This document shows positions 52,100 to 60,600 of a stretch of 64,000 bases of DNA, in pieces (position 1 is the first letter of the stretch; each line of letters starts with the position of its first letter). The translations under genes and the position numbers were made by a program. The notes under the pieces are model-generated. The model saw only the letters and a list, made by a program, of their open reading frames with translations. It was not told the DNA's origin and ran no database searches. Source of the DNA: Leucobacter chromiireducens subsp. chromiireducens. GTDB taxonomy: Bacteria > Actinomycetota > Actinomycetes > Actinomycetales > Microbacteriaceae. The stretch is taken from contig NZ_QYAD01000001.1 in the NCBI RefSeq assembly GCF_016758255.1, forward strand, positions 1,151,171 to 1,215,170. The letters are read 5' to 3'.

Positions 52100-55000
52100 A
52101 TGAGAGACACGCGGATGAGAGCCGGGGGCTCTCGGCGCGCCGGCGCCGCGGGGGTTGTGCTCAGCGCAACCGCTGCACTGGTGCTGTCGAGTTTCGGCGT
52201 GACGCCGGCGCTCGCAGCTCCCGGCGAGACCGTGACGGGCACCCCGTACTCGGACACGCAGGCCTACATGACCGTGACGCCGGGCACCCAGCTCGACCCG
52301 AGCGGTGCAAGCACAGTCACCGTGCGCGGCTACCACTACGATCCGAGCAAGCCGATCTACGTCGGCCTCGGGGAGAACCTCAGCCCCGAGATGCCGGAGC
52401 AGTGGCGCCGGAGCCAGGGCGGCTTTAGCGGACACGATGGCGACTACGTCTATGGCGTTCCGCGCCTCGTCGTTGCCAACGGTTCCGCTGATGGCGACGT
52501 GGCGGACTCCGAGATGGACGCGCAGGGCAACTGGACGATGTCGGTCTCGGTGCCCGGCAGCCAGTTCCCGAGCTTCTTCGGCGGCACCGTTGACTGCCTT
52601 GCCGGCAACGGCTGTGGCTTTTTCTCGTTCGGCGCGCACGGTCGTGTGCACGCTGGCAGCGAGGCCTACGTTGGCGTCTCCTTCGCGGAGCCCGTTGCTG
52701 ACGTGGCACCGCAGATCACGGCGCAGCCCACGGACGCTACTGTTGCGGAGGGGAAGGACGCCCAGTTCTCGGTAGCCGCGACGGGCACCCCGGAGCCCAC
52801 GTTCCAGTGGCAGCGCGCTGCTGCGGACAGCGACACGTTCGCAGACATCGCCGAGGCCACGAGCGCGAGTTTCGCGCTCGCTGCGGCCCAGGCAGCCGAC
52901 ACCGGTGCGCGGTTCCGCGTAGTGGTGACGAACGCGGCGGGTGCGGTCACGTCTGACGCAGCCACCCTCACCGTCACGACGGACACCGGCGGCGAGAACC
53001 CCGGGACCCCCGGATCCACGACCGGCTACGGCGTGAACCAGGCCGCGGGCGAGCCCCAGCCGAGCCTCACGGTGACGCCCGGCCAGGGCCTTGCTGCTGA
53101 CGGTTCGCAGACGGTGACGCTGAGCGGCAAGAACTACGCGACGAGCTCGGACACGGGCAACGCGTTCGGAGGTGCCTACACGCTCTTCGGCGCCATCAAG
53201 CTGAAGGACGCGGCAGACCCGGGCAGCTGGGCTCCCACGAAGCGCGGCGTGAGCGGCGTGAACTACGACTATGCGGGTGAAGCCGGTGTGTACCAGCTGA
53301 TGGTCAACTACCCGGGCAACTCGACCGAGCCCGGCATGCCCTACATGGATGCGAACGGCAACTGGACCCTTCCGGACCACGCGATTCCGGGCGCCAAGTT
53401 CACCTCGCAGGCGGGGCAGACCATTGACTGCCTCGACGCGAACACGCAGTGCGGGTTCATGACGATCGGTGCTCACGGGCAGCGCTCAGGCGGCGTCGAG
53501 GTCTTCACCCCCGTGCAGTTCGCCGACGAGCCCCAGGGCATTGCCCCCGCATTCTCCGCTCAGCCGGAGAACACGGAGGTCGCAGCGGGAGCCGACGCAA
53601 TCTTCACCGCGACCGTGACGGGTACGCCCGAGCCCACGTTCCAGTGGCAGCGCGCGGCAGCCGGGTCCGAGGACTTCGCTGACATCGACGGCGCAACCTC
53701 CGCGACGCTCACTGTTGCGCAGGCGACCGCGGAGCAGAGCGGCGATCGCTTCCGTCTCATCGCTACCAACGCGGCGGGTTCTGTCACGTCGGCCGTGGTG
53801 ACCCTCACGGTCTCCGTGCCGAGCGCGACGGCAACCGTCACGACGGTTGACTCGCAGCCGACCAGCGAGTACCCCCGCGATTTCGCGGGGAAGGACGTTC
53901 CGCTCCGCGCCGTGGTCGCTCCTGCAGCAGCGGGCACGATCGAGTTCTTCGCGGACGGATCGTCCCTCGGGCGCGCGGCGGTGACCGACGGCGCAGCCGA
54001 ACTCACCACGGCGACGCTTGCTGGCGGCGCGCGGAACATCACCGCCGTCTTCAGCCCCGCGAACGCCACGGAGTTCGCCCCGTCCACCTCGGGCGCGCGC
54101 GTGTTCCGCATTGTCGATCTCGAGCCTGCGGTGAGCGAGATCACCGTGGGTGACGCGGTGCGCGAGATCTCGGGCGCCGAGCTTCGCTGGTCTGTCGCGA
54201 ACTACCTGAGCTTCGGCTCGGGGCCGGGCAAGGAGGTGCTCGATGGAGACGTGACGCTCGCGTCGGTCCCCGAGGGCGCAACCGCCGCAGAGCGCGCAAA
54301 CCGCGCCTTCGTGTTTGCGAATGGTGTGGGCCACGAGGATGCTGCGGGCAACCGCGTCATCGACTTCTCCGGAGCTGTGCGCCTCACCTCGGGCTCACTG
54401 CCTCAGTGGAACTTCAGTGATCCTCAGCTCGTGATGAACGCAGCGGGCAACGGCTACCTCACGGCCACTGTTGACGGCATGTGGTTCGGCAGCGGTTTCG
54501 GTGGCGAGGACGAGGCCTACGGCCCCGAGCGCGTCGTCGTGCAGACCTTTGTGGGTGCCGAGCCCGCCGTGACTGAGGGTGTGACCGGCTTCACCGTCGC
54601 GCCGCTCTTCGAAGGACAGACCGCCGCGGGGACGTGGAGCGGTTCGTACACGGGCGCAACGCTCACGAACCAGTTCCTGCGCTTCGTGAACAGCAACGTG
54701 CGGTCCTACTTCCTGCAGTCGGGCAGCTCGTCTGACGCGACGAAGGCCGGCGCGCCGATTGGCGTGAGCTACGTCTCCGCAGAGATTCCTGCAACCGAGA
54801 CCGCAACCGTGCTCGACGGGCAGCCCACCGGCTCGTACCCGACCCAGTTCGTTGGGGATGACGTCGCGCTGCGCGCCACCGTCACCCCTGCGGCCGCTGG
54901 TTCGGTGGAGTTCTTCGCCGATGGCGATTCGCTCGGCACCGCCGATGTCGTAGACGGTGCTGCGACGCTCTCCACCGCAAAGCTTGCGGGCGGTGCGCGC

Positions 55001-56626
55001 AGCATCACGGCAGCCTTCACCCCTGAGAACCCGGCGAAGTTCGCCCCCTCCACGGCGGGTGCGCGTGTCTTCCGCATCGTCGATCTTGCTCCCGCAGTGG
55101 GGGAGATCACGGTGGGTGACGCGGTGCGTAACATCGCGGGTGCTGAGCTGAACTGGTCGGTGGCGAACTACGTCAGCTTCCACTCCGGCCCGGGCAAGGA
55201 GGTGCTCGAGGGTGATGTGACGCTCGCCGAGCTGCCGGCCGAGCCGACCGTGACCGATCGCGCGAACCGGGCGTTCGTGTTCACCAAGGGAACGGGCCAC
55301 GAGGATGCCGCGGGCAACCGAGTCATCGACTTCTCGGGCGCGGTGCGTCTCACCTCGGGCACGCTGCCACAGTGGAACTTCCGCGACCCGCAGCTCGTCA
55401 TGAACGCGGCCGGCGACGGCTACGTGACGGCGACGGTTGACGGCATGTGGTTCGGCAGCGATTTCGATGGCGAGGACGAGCCGTACGGCCCCGAGCGCGT
55501 TGTCGTGCAGACCTTCCGAGGCGCTGTGCCCACCACGCAGGACGGCACGACTGAGTTCTCGGTTGCGCCGCTCTTCGAAGGCCAGACTGCCGCCGGCACG
55601 TGGATCGGCTCCTACTCGGGCGCAACGCTCACGAACCAGTTCCTGCGTTTCGTGAACGGCAACGTGCGGTCGTACTTCCTGCAGTCGGGCAGCTCGTCTG
55701 ATCCGACGAAGGCGGCAGCGCCGATCGGTGTGAGCTTCGTCTCCGGAACCGCGCCCACGGCGTCCGCCGGAACCGGTGCGCGCGTCATCGAGGGCGAGGA
55801 CATCGTACTCACGGCTGCGGCAACGGGCGATCCCGCCCCGACGCTGCAGTGGCAGCGACAGGTGGATGGCGACTGGACCGAGCTGTCGGGGGAGACCGAT
55901 GTGACGCTCACGCTCGCAGCGGCCAAGCCCGAGGTTTCCGGCAGCTACCGTGTGGTGGCGACGAACGCACTCGGAAGCGCGTCGTCGGATGCTGTTGAGG
56001 TTGAGGTGCGCGCGAAGCGTGCTCCTCAGCTCGACGCGGCTCCCACCGCACAGAGCGCGGTCGAGGGCACGGACGCGACGTTCCGCGTTTCTGCGACCGG
56101 CACCCCGGAGCCCACCTTCCAGTGGCAGCTGCGTGCGCCCGAGTCGCTTCCCGCCGAGGAAACCGCTGAGGATGCACACACCGACGAGCCCGCCGCACGC
56201 GCGGCAGTGCTCGCTGCACCTGCCGACGAGTGGACGGATGTCGCGGGAGCGACCTCCGACACGCTCGTGCTCCAGCAGGTGGCGCTTGCCCAGAGCGGCA
56301 CCCAGGTGCGCGTCGTGATCGACAACGGCGTGGGCGAGCCGATCGTCACCGAGCCGGTGACGCTCACCGTCACGGCAAAGGCGACCGAGCCCGGCACTGA
56401 CCCCGGGACCGATCCGGGAACTGATCCCGGCACCGAGCCCGGCACCACGCCGGGCACCACCCCGGGCACGGGCGGCACCGCCCAGCCCGGCACCGCGAAG
56501 CCGGCCGGCGCACTCGCCGTGACCGGTGCCGCACTGCCGTTCGCGGCAGCCGGTGGCGCGCTTCTGCTGCTCGCTGCGGGGACGATTCTCGTCCTCCGCC
56601 GCCGCAGCACGGCGCACGCCGAGTAA
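52100..56626 (+). CDS. Giant multidomain heme-acquisition surface protein (GAHG, Ig-like, HtaA repeats, LAVTG anchor)
   Basis: The 1508-residue protein starts after GAGAGGAAC. Domain order: signal peptide; GAHG subtype A (43-197); Ig-like (201-293); GAHG subtype B (310-474); Ig-like (481-572); two tandem units (576-893 and 900-1215), each an Ig-like Big-type domain with FADGxSLG and an HtaA-like domain (WSVANY, GHEDAAGNRVIDFSG, WNF, QLVMNAAG). Two more Ig-like domains follow (1217-1303 and 1308-1424, the last with an acidic insertion), then a DPGT linker, LAVTG, a membrane helix and basic residues. Probably a long heme-capture rod on the cell wall. Confidence 0.85.
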   Translation: MRDTRMRAGGSRRAGAAGVVLSATAALVLSSFGVTPALAAPGETVTGTPYSDTQAYMTVTPGTQLDPSGASTVTVRGYHYDPSKPIYVGLGENLSPEMPEQWRRSQGGFSGHDGDYVYGVPRLVVANGSADGDVADSEMDAQGNWTMSVSVPGSQFPSFFGGTVDCLAGNGCGFFSFGAHGRVHAGSEAYVGVSFAEPVADVAPQITAQPTDATVAEGKDAQFSVAATGTPEPTFQWQRAAADSDTFADIAEATSASFALAAAQAADTGARFRVVVTNAAGAVTSDAATLTVTTDTGGENPGTPGSTTGYGVNQAAGEPQPSLTVTPGQGLAADGSQTVTLSGKNYATSSDTGNAFGGAYTLFGAIKLKDAADPGSWAPTKRGVSGVNYDYAGEAGVYQLMVNYPGNSTEPGMPYMDANGNWTLPDHAIPGAKFTSQAGQTIDCLDANTQCGFMTIGAHGQRSGGVEVFTPVQFADEPQGIAPAFSAQPENTEVAAGADAIFTATVTGTPEPTFQWQRAAAGSEDFADIDGATSATLTVAQATAEQSGDRFRLIATNAAGSVTSAVVTLTVSVPSATATVTTVDSQPTSEYPRDFAGKDVPLRAVVAPAAAGTIEFFADGSSLGRAAVTDGAAELTTATLAGGARNITAVFSPANATEFAPSTSGARVFRIVDLEPAVSEITVGDAVREISGAELRWSVANYLSFGSGPGKEVLDGDVTLASVPEGATAAERANRAFVFANGVGHEDAAGNRVIDFSGAVRLTSGSLPQWNFSDPQLVMNAAGNGYLTATVDGMWFGSGFGGEDEAYGPERVVVQTFVGAEPAVTEGVTGFTVAPLFEGQTAAGTWSGSYTGATLTNQFLRFVNSNVRSYFLQSGSSSDATKAGAPIGVSYVSAEIPATETATVLDGQPTGSYPTQFVGDDVALRATVTPAAAGSVEFFADGDSLGTADVVDGAATLSTAKLAGGARSITAAFTPENPAKFAPSTAGARVFRIVDLAPAVGEITVGDAVRNIAGAELNWSVANYVSFHSGPGKEVLEGDVTLAELPAEPTVTDRANRAFVFTKGTGHEDAAGNRVIDFSGAVRLTSGTLPQWNFRDPQLVMNAAGDGYVTATVDGMWFGSDFDGEDEPYGPERVVVQTFRGAVPTTQDGTTEFSVAPLFEGQTAAGTWIGSYSGATLTNQFLRFVNGNVRSYFLQSGSSSDPTKAAAPIGVSFVSGTAPTASAGTGARVIEGEDIVLTAAATGDPAPTLQWQRQVDGDWTELSGETDVTLTLAAAKPEVSGSYRVVATNALGSASSDAVEVEVRAKRAPQLDAAPTAQSAVEGTDATFRVSATGTPEPTFQWQLRAPESLPAEETAEDAHTDEPAARAAVLAAPADEWTDVAGATSDTLVLQQVALAQSGTQVRVVIDNGVGEPIVTEPVTLTVTAKATEPGTDPGTDPGTDPGTEPGTTPGTTPGTGGTAQPGTAKPAGALAVTGAALPFAAAGGALLLLAAGTILVLRRRSTAHAE
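53830..55745 (+). repeat. Intragenic tandem duplication (two ~950-bp Ig+HtaA units)
   Basis: Unit 1 (about 53830-54780) and unit 2 (about 54800-55745) encode nearly identical domain pairs with the same landmarks, e.g. LFEGQTAAGTW and SYFLQSGSSSD in both. High DNA similarity points to a recent duplication and possible copy-number variation. Confidence 0.9.
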
Positions 56627-56632
56627 CACCCA

Positions 56633-56664
56633 GGGGTGGGGCGTCGATTCTGGCGCCCCACCCC
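56633..56664 (+). terminator. Intra-operon GC hairpin before heme oxygenase
   Basis: An 11-bp perfect stem GGGGTGGGGCG / CGCCCCACCCC with a 10-nt loop and no U-tract. It may partly terminate or stabilise the upstream surface-protein mRNA. Confidence 0.6.
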
Positions 56665-56710
56665 CGCACCGACCACACCGCCCCGCACGGGGCCCAAGAG
56701 GAGAGCACTC

Positions 56711-57433
56711 ATGAATCAGCTCGTGGACAGCCCCGTCGACGCCATCATCACCGAGACTGAGGGGCAGCCGCTTTCGGTGCGACTGCGGGCGCTGTCGCGC
56801 ATCGGTCACGTCGAGGGCGAAAGCGAACCTCGCTTCGCGATTGCGTTTCTGCGGGGCGGATTGAACCGTGACGGGATTGCTGCCCAGGCGGCGCAGCACT
56901 ACCTCATGTACGAGGCGCTCGAGCGTGCGGCAGCGACGCAGCGCGAGCGGCATGGCGCAGACTTCGTGTTCTGGCTGCCGGAACTTCATCGCCTCCCGTC
57001 ACTTGCGGCTGACCTTGAGCACTGGCTCGGCGCCGACTGGCAGAACCAGGTATACGACCGCTTCGCGACGACCGGCATCATGACCTACGCGGCACGCATC
57101 GCAGAGGTCGCAGGCGAGTCCCTGCCGCACTTCGTCGCGCACCACTACACGAGGTACCTCGCAGACCTCTCCGGTGGGCAGATGATTGCCCGCATGTTCC
57201 GGGACAGCTACCAGACCGATGGTGATCTGGGCTCCACCTTCTACTCCTTCGCTGAGATCCCGGATCCAGTCGCATACAAGGAGGGCTACCGCGCGCTCGT
57301 GGATGGCGCCGGGTTCACCGCGGACGAGGAGCGCACGGTGCTCCGCGAGGTCGCCTCTGCGTACTGGCTCAACGGCGTTGCCGGCCAGGACCTTGAGGAT
57401 CGCTTTGCTGAGTACTCGGAGCACGCAGCATGA
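56711..57433 (+). CDS. hmuO: Heme oxygenase
   Basis: The ATG at 56711 follows GAGGAGAG. The 240-residue protein has candidate proximal heme ligand His33 in RIGHVEGES, and the distal-helix signature HYTRYLADLSGGQM is the heme-oxygenase hallmark. It opens the porphyrin ring to biliverdin, CO and iron, completing the uptake route encoded upstream. The stop overlaps the next lipoprotein start (ATGA). Confidence 0.95.
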   Translation: MNQLVDSPVDAIITETEGQPLSVRLRALSRIGHVEGESEPRFAIAFLRGGLNRDGIAAQAAQHYLMYEALERAAATQRERHGADFVFWLPELHRLPSLAADLEHWLGADWQNQVYDRFATTGIMTYAARIAEVAGESLPHFVAHHYTRYLADLSGGQMIARMFRDSYQTDGDLGSTFYSFAEIPDPVAYKEGYRALVDGAGFTADEERTVLREVASAYWLNGVAGQDLEDRFAEYSEHAA

Positions 57434-57900
57434 GCCGGCTGGGACAGGCATCGCAGCGCCCGACGCGCTCCTGGCTGCGCGGCTGTGCCCTGGGAGCTCT
57501 CGCGCTCTCGATCGGGATCGGGGCGAGCGGCTGCACCGCCGCTGGCGCGGGCGATCAGGGGAACGAGGCGATTGCGGCTGCCGAGGCCGGTGCGGTCGTG
57601 GCGACCGTCCCAGTGAGCGAACTTTCTGGTGTCGACGGCGAGCTCAACGTTGGCCAGGAAATCCGAGTGCTCATCGATACGCCCGGCCTGGACTGGGACG
57701 TCTCGAGTGACGACACAAAAACTGTCCGGGTGATCGAAGACGCGCCACACGCGAACCCGCGCGTGGTGCGCGTGGTTGCCGAGGAGGAAGGCTCTGCGAC
57801 GGTCGAGTTTGTGCCGAACGCCAGCGGAGCGGAGGACGCCGAGCTGCCGAGCGATCCGGAACTGCTGAAGCTCAGCGTGGGCGCGGAGGCTGCACAGTGA
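57430..57900 (+). CDS. Small predicted lipoprotein
   Basis: The 156-residue protein has a signal peptide with lipobox IGASGC (Cys35), then an acidic domain with beta-strand character. No family recognised and no further cysteines. It overlaps heme oxygenase and the following HtaA-like gene by 4 bp each, so it is very likely part of the heme system. Confidence 0.75.
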   Translation: MSRLGQASQRPTRSWLRGCALGALALSIGIGASGCTAAGAGDQGNEAIAAAEAGAVVATVPVSELSGVDGELNVGQEIRVLIDTPGLDWDVSSDDTKTVRVIEDAPHANPRVVRVVAEEEGSATVEFVPNASGAEDAELPSDPELLKLSVGAEAAQ

Positions 57901-59468
57901 AGCGGACACTCCGCCCGGTCACCGGCGTCGCAGTGACGTGCGCGCTGAGTGCGGGGATCCTCCTCGCCCCGCACTCAGCGTGGGCGGTCTCGGATCCCAG
58001 CCTGCCGTTGCCCCATGCGCAAGCTGCAGTGCTTCGTGCGGAGGCCGAAGCGGTCGTGTCGACCACCGTGTCGGTGGCCGTGCCGCAGGTTGGCGATCGT
58101 GCCCGATACATTCTGGGGCAGTCTGGTCCCGTGACGGCCACGGTGAAGACCGTGCCCCAGGGGTCCGGGACGCAGGGCGGCGCCGAACCAGCTGCCGAGC
58201 TCGCGGGCACCGTCGAGTTCTTCGATGGGCAGCTCTCCCTCGGCAGCGCGAGCGTGACTGCGGACGCGACTGGCTCGGCGACCGCGCGCATCGACACCGA
58301 CCGGTGGCCGGCGGGAGGCGCGCGTGAGGTCACGGCGGTGTTCACTCCCGCAGTGGGCACGCCGTTCGCCTCGGCCACGAGTGCGGCACGCACCTACCGC
58401 GTCGTCGACACCGCGCGGGTAGTCCCCGATGTGAACCTGACGGGGGAACCCGAATCCACGATCGACGGTGCCGAACTTGAGTGGACGATCGGCAATATTT
58501 GGTTTAGCAACTTCCGAGTCGGTTTTGAACGCTCGGTGATTGCGGGCGATGTGACGCTGCCGGACATCGTGAACCCGGGATCCGGAGCGAGCGATGCCGC
58601 GCTGCAGGCCTACTTCTTCCGTCCGTTCACTTTCGGGAGCGGCACTGGTGCACGTGACGCCGCGGGCAACCGTGTGGTCGAGTTTGCGGGAACCGCTCGT
58701 CTCACCTCGGGGAGCGGCAACCTGTGGGACTTCGCCGCGCCGCACCTGCACATCGGGGCAGACGGATCCGGCTACATTACCGCCGAGTTCTCCGGCTTCT
58801 ACGCTGCCGGGAACGCTCGTCAGGATTACCCGAGCAGCCGGGTCACGATCGCCACCTTTACTGGTGCTGAGCTTTCCGGCCCGGACGAGGACGGGCGCGT
58901 GGAAGCCACGATCCCGCTCTCGTGGACGGGGCAGGCCGCCGGAGCGGGAACCTGGTTCTACGACTACGAGGACTCGTTCCCGAACGAGTTTGTCTCCCTG
59001 CTGAACCCGCTCGTCGCTCCGTTCTTTGCACGGAGCGCGGTGGCGACCGACGACTCGAAGCGCCCGCACCCCGTGGTCATCCGCTTCACGGAGCACGCGG
59101 TCGACCCGGGGACCGATCCGGGAACTGATCCCGGCACTGACCCGGGCACTGATCCTGGGACCGATCCGGGAACTGATCCTGGGACCGACCCGGGTACTGA
59201 CCCCGGAGTCGAACCGGGGACCGACCCCAGCACCGAGCCTGGAACCACGCCGGAGCCTGGCCCGGGAACCACACCCGATGCAGGGACGCCGACGGGTCCT
59301 GCCGTCCTAGCGCCCGCCGCGCACGAGGTGGCAGCCGCCGGGCCGAGCACGCTTGCGCGCACGGGAGCTGAGCCCTCGACCGCAGTACTCGCGGGCTTGG
59401 GGCTCGTCTTTGGCGCGGGCGCGCTCCTCGCGGCAGGGACTCGTCGTGCGCGACGGTCGCGTGGCTGA
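57897..59468 (+). CDS. HtaA-like surface protein with LARTG anchor
   Basis: The GTG start overlaps the upstream stop. The 523-residue protein has a signal peptide (VTCALSAGILLAPHSAWA), an Ig-like Big-type domain (about 68-168), a diverged HtaA-like domain (about 170-398; GARDAAGNRVVEFAGTARL), a DPGT linker, LARTGAEPS, a membrane helix and a basic tail. It resembles one repeat unit of the 1508-residue protein and may derive from it. Confidence 0.83.
   Translation: MKRTLRPVTGVAVTCALSAGILLAPHSAWAVSDPSLPLPHAQAAVLRAEAEAVVSTTVSVAVPQVGDRARYILGQSGPVTATVKTVPQGSGTQGGAEPAAELAGTVEFFDGQLSLGSASVTADATGSATARIDTDRWPAGGAREVTAVFTPAVGTPFASATSAARTYRVVDTARVVPDVNLTGEPESTIDGAELEWTIGNIWFSNFRVGFERSVIAGDVTLPDIVNPGSGASDAALQAYFFRPFTFGSGTGARDAAGNRVVEFAGTARLTSGSGNLWDFAAPHLHIGADGSGYITAEFSGFYAAGNARQDYPSSRVTIATFTGAELSGPDEDGRVEATIPLSWTGQAAGAGTWFYDYEDSFPNEFVSLLNPLVAPFFARSAVATDDSKRPHPVVIRFTEHAVDPGTDPGTDPGTDPGTDPGTDPGTDPGTDPGTDPGVEPGTDPSTEPGTTPEPGPGTTPDAGTPTGPAVLAPAAHEVAAAGPSTLARTGAEPSTAVLAGLGLVFGAGALLAAGTRRARRSRG
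59102..59220 (+). repeat. DPGT-coding tandem repeat
   Basis: About ten 12-bp units encoding Asp-Pro-Gly-Thr with scrambled synonymous codons; linker between the HtaA-like domain and the LARTG anchor. Confidence 0.85.
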
Positions 59469-60474
59469 GCTGACCCGCTCAGCCGAGGCACCCGCGGGGC
59501 CGCGTGAGCCGGAGCCGGGGGAGGACACGCTCTCCTGGCTTCTGCGCGGCCTCGAGGAATCGGCGGCCGGGGGTGGGGCCGCGTACGATACTCGAGTGTC
59601 AGATTCATCTCCGAGCGCACCGGGCCAGGACAGCGTGCCACGTCCGAGCCGACGCGGCACGCTCGTGCTCGGCCTCGGGGCGTTGGCGCTCGTCGTCGCC
59701 GGCATCGTTGGCCTGGGGGTCACGGTACTGGGCGGGCAACTGAGCGCAGCGCCGGACACCGAGCGCCGCGCCGCCGCGCCCGCGTCGCAGCCGGCTGACT
59801 CAGAACCGCCGCTCGAACCCGGCGCCGGGGCGGCTCCTTCGTCGTCGGAAACCGCGGGAGCTGAGACTGGACCGGACCCCGACACGCGCGGGGCACGAGC
59901 GGCGGAGTCCGCTCGCACCACCGTGGATCCAGCGTGGCTCGCCGACACAGCAGCGGCTGCGGAGATTCCGGAACCCGCGCTTCGGGCCTACGCGAACGCG
60001 GCGCTCACCGTTGGGCGTGAACAGCCTTACTGTGGCATCGGCTGGAACACGCTCGCCGCGATTGGCCAAGTGGAGACGCACCACGGCACCATCGGCGACG
60101 CGCAGTTGCTGCCCGATGGGCGCGCACTGCCACGCATTGTGGGTGTAGCGCTCGACGGGGTGGAGTTTGCGGCGATTCCGGACACTGACGGGGGCAGTAT
60201 CGACGGCGATGCTCGGTGGGACCGGGCAGTCGGCCCGATGCAGTTCATTCCGCAGACTTGGGCACAGTATGGGCGCAGCGCCTCGGGGACGGGAAGCCCG
60301 AACATCGATCGGGTCGACGACGCTGCGCTCTCGGCCGCCGCCATGCTCTGCACCATAGGCGGTGACCTGCGCGTTGCCGAGAACTGGATTGCCGCGGTGA
60401 ATGCCTACAACCCGAGCGTCGCCTACAACAACGATGTGGCTGACGCGGCGGACCGCTACGCGGCGTTCGGCTAA
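59461..60474 (+). CDS. Lytic murein transglycosylase (MltB/SLT-like), membrane anchored
   Basis: The GTG at 59461 overlaps the previous stop by 8 bp; GTG 59596, 7 nt after TACGAT, is a plausible leaderless alternative that would shorten the protein by 45 residues. One membrane helix (LVLGLGALALVVAGIVGLGV), a disordered linker and a catalytic domain with Glu in AAIGQVETHHG, then GPMQFIPQTWAQYG and AVNAYNPSVAYNNDV follow. It cleaves peptidoglycan and may aid insertion of the large surface proteins. Cysteines YCGIGW and MLCTIGG probably form a disulfide. Confidence 0.88.
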   Translation: MAELTRSAEAPAGPREPEPGEDTLSWLLRGLEESAAGGGAAYDTRVSDSSPSAPGQDSVPRPSRRGTLVLGLGALALVVAGIVGLGVTVLGGQLSAAPDTERRAAAPASQPADSEPPLEPGAGAAPSSSETAGAETGPDPDTRGARAAESARTTVDPAWLADTAAAAEIPEPALRAYANAALTVGREQPYCGIGWNTLAAIGQVETHHGTIGDAQLLPDGRALPRIVGVALDGVEFAAIPDTDGGSIDGDARWDRAVGPMQFIPQTWAQYGRSASGTGSPNIDRVDDAALSAAAMLCTIGGDLRVAENWIAAVNAYNPSVAYNNDVADAADRYAAFG

Positions 60475-60519
60475 CGGGGCCCTGCCCCTCGGCCTCTGCG
60501 CCCCTTCCACCCCTGAATC

Positions 60520-60580
60520 GGGGTCACTACGGCAGGGTGTCGTGCAGCTCGGCCGCGCGACACCCTGCCGAAGTGACCCC
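60520..60580. repeat. Long intergenic hairpin repeat, copy B
   Basis: A 23-bp inverted repeat with one mismatch (60520-60542 with 60558-60580) and a 15-nt loop. Related to copy A (37857-37915): the middle reads CTTGGGC/GCCCAAG in A and CTACGGC/GCCGAAG in B, so a G-C pair became C-G. Lies between convergent genes. Confidence 0.85.
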
Positions 60581-60600
60581 AAACCGTTGGGCGGGCGGGG

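Noticed and set aside
59102..59220. Regular 12-bp repeats that might suggest a CRISPR-like array
   Set aside because: Unit length, lack of spacers and in-frame DPGT coding show a protein linker.
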